The notes under the pieces: generated by a model | What the model saw: the letters and a program-made list of their open reading frames with translations, nothing else | What the model was told of the DNA's origin: nothing | Database searches by the model: none | From: an uncultured bacterium | GTDB lineage: Bacteria; Bacillota; Clostridia; Oscillospirales; Oscillospiraceae | Length of the DNA: 8,695 bases | Assembly (NCBI GenBank): GCA_949288405.1 | Contig: CASEKM010000143.1 | Span: 1 to 8,695 of the forward strand | Reading direction: 5' to 3' | Shown here: positions 5,326 through 8,695 of the stretch, piece by piece | Layout: each line of letters starts with the position of its first letter | Numbering within the stretch: position 1 is the first letter of the stretch | Program-made: the position numbers and the translations under genes

Positions 5326-5914
5326 TCAGAGGACCGCGGCCCAATCCACTTGGGGAAAGGGGACCACCGCCCGGGGCCGCTCCGGGTGCTCCCCCAGAAA
5401 CTTCTCCATCCAGATCATGTCGTACCACCGGCCGAACTTATAGCCGCACCGGTGGAAGCGGCCCACCAGCTGATATCCCCAGTGGGCGTGGAACTCGGCG
5501 CTGTGGCCGGTGAGATAGGGGTCGTGGGCGCCGCAAGGGACGGCGATGCAGGCGTTTACATTCAGGATACCCTGGGCGGCCAGGAGCTGCTCCAGCGCCC
5601 GGTAGAGGGCGCCGCCCACCCCGCTCCCCCGGGCGGCTTCGGCCACATAGATGGAGGCCTCTGCCGACCAATCATAGGCGGGGCGGGGGTGGAAGGGGCC
5701 GGCGTAGGCATAGCCCAGGATACGGCCCTCTCGCTCCGCCGCCAGATAGGGGTAGCGCGCCAGGGTGCGGCGGATGCGCCCGGCAAACTCCTCCAGAGCG
5801 GGGGGCTGGTACTCAAAGGTGACGGCGGTCTTCTCCACATAGGGGGCGTAGATGGCCAGCAGGGCGGCGGCGTCCGTCCTCCGGGCGGGCCGGGCGGATG
5901 GCGGTGGCTTCCAT
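5326..5914 (-). pseudogene. GNAT (phosphinothricin-type) N-acetyltransferase, frameshifted
   Basis: Members acetylate amine substrates with acetyl-CoA; the phosphinothricin-type subgroup also includes enzymes of unknown or methionine-derivative specificity, so the substrate is open. Translation from ATG 5914, with an excellent ribosome binding site, gives MEATAIRPARPED and then shifts frame, ending after 33 residues at 5813. The rest of the protein (AAALLAIYAPYVEKTAVTFEY onward) lies in another frame from 5871. The cause is visible: GTCCGTCC at 5872-5879, a tandem duplication of 4 bp; removing one copy restores a continuous 194-residue protein. In the restored numbering the acetyl-CoA loop RGSGVG is at 94-99, and FGRWYDMIWMEK lies near the C-terminus, both typical. 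The downstream frame stays open up to ATG 5970, but that codon lies within or upstream of the probable promoter and encodes unrelated sequence. A sequencing error cannot be excluded. Confidence 0.87.
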
Positions 5915-5920
5915 GGCGAT

Positions 5921-5926
5921 CCCTCC
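5921..5926 (-). promoter_or_regulatory. Ribosome binding site of the acetyltransferase
   Basis: Read on the minus strand this is GGAGGG, 6 nt before ATG 5914. It fixes the native start in the frame that is later broken, and argues against the alternative ATG at 5970. Confidence 0.8.
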
Positions 5927-5940
5927 AGTTTGTTTTCCCC

Positions 5941-5970
5941 ATTGTAGCACTGCCGGGGCCGGGGATGCAA
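5941..5970 (-). promoter_or_regulatory. Probable housekeeping promoter of the acetyltransferase
   Basis: On the minus strand TTGCAT (5970-5965) and TACAAT (5946-5941) are separated by 18 bp, close to the sigma-A consensus TTGACA-17-TATAAT. The start of transcription would fall near 5934, leaving a leader of about 20 nt with the ribosome binding site. It diverges from the crotonase promoter. Confidence 0.6.
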
Positions 5971-5994
5971 GCGCCGGAAAAAAGCCGGTTTCCC

Positions 5995-6023
5995 TTGCCC
6001 TGGCCGGGGCTTTATTGTATAAT
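5995..6023 (+). promoter_or_regulatory. Sigma-A promoter of the crotonase gene
   Basis: TTGCCC (5995-6000) and a perfect TATAAT (6018-6023) are separated by exactly 17 bp. The expected start near 6030 gives a leader of about 57 nt. This is the clearest promoter in the window. Confidence 0.82.
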
Positions 6024-6033
6024 AGGACCAGAA

Positions 6034-6051
6034 CAGGCGGAGCGCCGCCTG
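6034..6051 (+). promoter_or_regulatory. 5' leader hairpin of the crotonase mRNA
   Basis: CAGGCGG (6034-6040) and CCGCCTG (6045-6051) form a perfect 7-bp stem with an AGCG loop within a few bases of the predicted transcription start. Hairpins at the extreme 5' end commonly protect mRNA from decay in Firmicutes, which is an inference here. No T-run follows, so it is not an attenuator. Confidence 0.55.
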
Positions 6052-6086
6052 CTTTGAATTGGAACCAAACTAAGGAGGAGTTTCCC

Positions 6087-6863
6087 ATGGGTTTTGTAGA
6101 TTTTGAGCAGCGCGGTCCCATCGGCATTGTCACCATGAACCGCCCCGAGGCCCTCAACGCCCTGAACGACCAGGTGCTGAAGGACCTGGACGCCGTTCTG
6201 GACCAGGCGGAGGCCAACGAGGAGGTGCTGGTGCTCATCCTCACCGGCGCGGGCCGGTCCTTTGTGGCCGGGGCCGACATCGGCCAGATGAAAGATTTTA
6301 CTCCCGTGCAGGCCAAGCAGTTCGGCATGTACGGCAACAGCGTCTTCCTGAAGCTGGAGAACTTCCCCAAGCCCACCATCGCCGCGGTGAACGGCTTTGC
6401 TCTGGGCGGCGGCTGCGAGCTGTCCATGGCCTGTGACATCCGTCTGGCCAGCGAGAAGGCCAAGTTCGGCCAGCCCGAGGTGGGGCTGGGCATCACCCCC
6501 GGCTTTGGCGGCACCCAGCGCCTGGCCCGCATCGTGGGGGTGTCCAACGCCATGGAGCTCATCCTCACCGCCAAGAACATCAACGCCCAGCGGGCCCTGG
6601 AGATCGGCCTGGTGAGCCACGTGTACGCCCCCGAGGAGCTGATGGACAAGGCCATGGAGCTGGCCCAGGCCATCGCCGCCAACGCCCAGGTGGCCGTGCG
6701 GGAGTCCAAGGCCGCCATCCGCCGGGGCCAGCAGACCGACATGTACACCGGCGCCGCCTTCGAGGCGGAGGCCTTTGCCATCTGCTTCTCCACCGAGGAC
6801 CAGAAGGACGCCATGACCGCCTTTGTGAACAAGGCGGAGAAGGCCCCCTTCAAGAACCGCTGA
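6087..6863 (+). CDS. crt: Enoyl-CoA hydratase / 3-hydroxybutyryl-CoA dehydratase (crotonase)
   Basis: The 258-residue protein is a crotonase-fold enzyme that reversibly hydrates short-chain 2-enoyl-CoA; in butyrate-forming clostridia it turns 3-hydroxybutyryl-CoA into crotonyl-CoA. Oxyanion-hole segments SFVAGADI and GFALGGGCEL are present. The two catalytic glutamates are Glu111 (GGGCEL) and Glu131 (GQPEV), with the same 20-residue spacing as Glu144/Glu164 of rat crotonase. Length is normal. ATG 6087 follows AAGGAGGAG (6072-6080), the best ribosome binding site in the window. The gene has its own consensus promoter and intrinsic terminator, so it is monocistronic; thiolase, hydroxybutyryl-CoA dehydrogenase and butyryl-CoA dehydrogenase are not nearby. 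Glycine is mostly GGC here, unlike the GGG-rich neighbours, which fits high expression. The crt label is by analogy; another short-chain enoyl-CoA substrate is possible. Confidence 0.92.
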   Translation: MGFVDFEQRGPIGIVTMNRPEALNALNDQVLKDLDAVLDQAEANEEVLVLILTGAGRSFVAGADIGQMKDFTPVQAKQFGMYGNSVFLKLENFPKPTIAAVNGFALGGGCELSMACDIRLASEKAKFGQPEVGLGITPGFGGTQRLARIVGVSNAMELILTAKNINAQRALEIGLVSHVYAPEELMDKAMELAQAIAANAQVAVRESKAAIRRGQQTDMYTGAAFEAEAFAICFSTEDQKDAMTAFVNKAEKAPFKNR

Positions 6864-6881
6864 AAACCGGATCGATCCTGA

Positions 6882-6911
6882 GAAGGCCGCCCGTTGGGCG
6901 GCCTTCATTTT
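6882..6911 (+). terminator. Intrinsic terminator of the crotonase gene
   Basis: GAAGGCCGCCC (6882-6892), loop GTT, GGGCGGCCTTC (6896-6906) is a perfect 11-bp stem followed by ATTTT. It begins 19 bp after the stop codon. Confidence 0.92.
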
Positions 6912-6921
6912 GCCTTGGCAG

Positions 6922-6944
6922 TCCCGCCCCGCAGGGGGGCGGGA
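6922..6944. repeat. GC-only hairpin between terminator and fbp promoter
   Basis: TCCCGCCCC (6922-6930) pairs with GGGGCGGGA (6936-6944) over 9 bp with a 5-nt loop. It lies just past the crotonase terminator and upstream of the fbp promoter, so it should not be in either mature mRNA. No T-run follows. Confidence 0.6.
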
Positions 6945-6988
6945 TCACACAGAAACATTGGCAGTTCGTTAAATCTTCTGAAAGTGCC

Positions 6989-7017
6989 TTGCCATTTGGC
7001 CGAAACTATGGAATAAT
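6989..7017 (+). promoter_or_regulatory. Probable sigma-A promoter of fbp
   Basis: TTGCCA (6989-6994) and AATAAT (7012-7017) are separated by 17 bp. Transcription would start near 7024, giving a leader of about 29 nt that contains the ribosome binding site. Confidence 0.68.
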
Positions 7018-7052
7018 AGAACAAAACCCAGGCACAAGAAGGAGGAACCGGA

Positions 7053-8695
7053 ATGAAGCGAAAGAAAACCTTTTCTCAGGAGGAGCTGCGCTACCTGAAG
7101 CTCCTGGCCCAGCAGTACCCCACCGTCCAGGCGGCCAGCAGCGAGATCATCAACCTTCAGGCCATTATGAACCTGCCCAAGGGCACGGAGCACTTTATCT
7201 CCGACCTGCACGGGGAGTACGAGGCCTTTCTTCACATTCTCAACTCCTGCTCCGGGGTCATCAAGGAGAAGGTGGACGACCTGTTCGCCTCCACCATCTC
7301 CAAGGCCGACCGGGAGGAGCTGTGTACCCTCATCTACTACCCGGAGGACAAGCTGGAGCAGCTCCACGCCAAGTACCAGGACATGGACGAGTGGTACCGG
7401 ATCACCCTCCACCGGCTGCTGGAGATCTGCCGCTGGGTGTCCTCCAAGTACACCCGCTCCAAGGTGCGCAAGGCCCTCCCCAAGGACTACGCCTACATCA
7501 TTGACGAGCTGCTCCACACCCACTACGACGAGGCGGACAAGCGGGACTACTACGAGAACATCATCTCCACCATCATCGACCTGGGCCAGGCGGACCGGTT
7601 CATCGAGGCGGTGTCCGCCGTCATCAAGCGCATGGCGGTGGACCACATGCACATCGTGGGGGACATCTTCGACCGGGGCCCCCGGGCGGACATCATCATG
7701 GACTCCCTGCTGGACTACCACAGCGTGGACATCCAGTGGGGCAACCACGACATTTTGTGGATGGGGGCGGCCTCCGGCTCCCGGACCCTGGTGGCCACGG
7801 TGCTGGCCAACTCCATCCACTACAACAACCTGGAGGTCATCGAGACGGGCTACGGCATCTCCCTGCGCCCCCTGTCCGTCTTTGCCAACGAGGTCTACAG
7901 GGACTGCGACGTCCACCGCTTCGCCGTCAAGCTCACCGGCCCCGACGCGGACCAGTACAGCGAGAAGGATAAGCTCCTCTCCGCCCGGATGCACAAGGCC
8001 ATCACCATCATCCTCTTCAAGCTGGAGGGCCAGAAGCTGCTGCGCCACCCGGAGTACGGCATGGAGGACCGGCTGCTGCTGGACAAGATCGACTATGCGG
8101 GCAAGTGCATCACCATCGGCGGCGTCACCTACCCCCTGGAGGATGTGGACTTCCCCACCGTGGACCCCAAGGACCCCTACACCCTCACCCCGGAGGAGAA
8201 CAGCGTCATCGACCAGCTCACCGCCTCCTTCCAGCGCAGCGAGAAGCTGAAAAAGCACGTGCGCTTCCTGTACTCCAAGGGGAGCCTGTATAAAATTTTC
8301 AATGGCAACCTCCTCTTCCACGGCTGCATCCCCATGACGGAGGACGGGCAGCTGCTCACCTTCACCCTGGGGGGGAAGGAGCGGAAGGGAAAGGAGTTCT
8401 TCGACTATGTGGACACCGCCGCCCGCCAGGCCTACTACCTGAAGCCTGGGACCACCGAGCGGAAGCTGGGGATGGATCTGCTGTGGTTTTTGTGGGCGGG
8501 GCGGAACAGCCCCATCTTCGGCCGGGACCGGATGACCACCTTCGAGCGGCGGCTCATCAAGGACGAGTCCGCCTGGACTGAGCCCAAGAACGCCTACTAC
8601 ACCCTCTATCAGGACCCCGCCGTGTGCGACGCCCTCTTGAAGGAGTTCGGCCTGGAGGGCCCCCACTGCCACATCATCAACGGCCATATCCCGGT
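7053..8695 (+). CDS. fbp: Fructose-1,6-bisphosphatase class 3, 3' end beyond the window
   Basis: This enzyme hydrolyses fructose 1,6-bisphosphate to fructose 6-phosphate in cytoplasmic gluconeogenesis. The class 3 type is found mainly in Firmicutes and is unrelated to classical FBPase; it has a calcineurin-like metallophosphatase core. Visible metal-site motifs are HFISDLHGE (Asp51, His53), VGDIFDRG (Asp204) and WGNHD (Asn231, His232). A further conserved segment NGHIPV sits at the very end of the window. The reading frame is open without interruption for 547 codons; the family is usually 640-670 residues, so about 100 C-terminal residues lie outside. ATG 7053 follows AGAAGGAGG (7037-7045) with good spacing, and the gene has its own promoter. 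It is preceded by the crotonase terminator, so it is a separate transcription unit. No frame damage is seen in the visible part. Confidence 0.96.
   Translation, partial: MKRKKTFSQEELRYLKLLAQQYPTVQAASSEIINLQAIMNLPKGTEHFISDLHGEYEAFLHILNSCSGVIKEKVDDLFASTISKADREELCTLIYYPEDKLEQLHAKYQDMDEWYRITLHRLLEICRWVSSKYTRSKVRKALPKDYAYIIDELLHTHYDEADKRDYYENIISTIIDLGQADRFIEAVSAVIKRMAVDHMHIVGDIFDRGPRADIIMDSLLDYHSVDIQWGNHDILWMGAASGSRTLVATVLANSIHYNNLEVIETGYGISLRPLSVFANEVYRDCDVHRFAVKLTGPDADQYSEKDKLLSARMHKAITIILFKLEGQKLLRHPEYGMEDRLLLDKIDYAGKCITIGGVTYPLEDVDFPTVDPKDPYTLTPEENSVIDQLTASFQRSEKLKKHVRFLYSKGSLYKIFNGNLLFHGCIPMTEDGQLLTFTLGGKERKGKEFFDYVDTAARQAYYLKPGTTERKLGMDLLWFLWAGRNSPIFGRDRMTTFERRLIKDESAWTEPKNAYYTLYQDPAVCDALLKEFGLEGPHCHIINGHIP

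Noticed and set aside
5813..6853. 346-codon minus-strand ORF running into the acetyltransferase N-terminus
   Set aside because: Most is antisense to the crotonase. Only its last 33 codons are real coding sequence (the start of the frameshifted GNAT gene), not a fusion protein.
6969..8687. 572-codon minus-strand ORF opposite fbp
   Set aside because: It is the antisense shadow of a well-supported class 3 FBPase; its Val/Gly/Leu-rich composition is what GC-rich codons give in reverse.

Overview
The window is GC-rich and carries two sporulation genes (spoIIR and a spoVB-type flippase) and a class 3 fructose-1,6-bisphosphatase. It also has an MEP-pathway isoprenoid gene and a crotonase of the butyrate type. 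Together these point to a spore-forming, anaerobic Firmicute of the Oscillospiraceae / Flavonifractor-like gut clostridia. That placement is inferred from gene content and composition, not from a marker search.

Layout: positions 1-750 hold no convincing gene. They hold a dense run of inverted and direct repeats that looks like a cluster of dispersed intergenic repeat elements. A DUF1015 gene (757-1987) follows; it is broken by an out-of-frame internal deletion near 1071. Then come ispE (2058-2909), an intrinsic terminator whose T-run touches the next start codon, and spoIIR (2981-3607). The SpoVB-like flippase lies convergently on the minus strand (3614-5149), 6 bp from spoIIR. A short repeat-bearing spacer (5150-5325) follows. 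A minus-strand phosphinothricin-type GNAT acetyltransferase (5326-5914) is broken by a 4-bp tandem duplication near its start. Divergent promoters separate it from a crotonase (6087-6863), which has its own promoter and terminator. The window ends inside fbp (7053 to the right edge), which also has a recognisable promoter.

Functionally this is mostly core chromosome: isoprenoid precursor synthesis, spore development, acyl-CoA metabolism and gluconeogenesis. The genes sit in short independent transcription units and not in one pathway operon. I see no phage, defence, CRISPR, transposase or biosynthetic system, and nothing that I can defend as an undescribed multi-gene system. The points most worth a second look are the two frame-disrupting mutations, the terminator/start-codon arrangement at spoIIR, the alternative hairpins before ispE, and the structured repeat cluster at the left edge.
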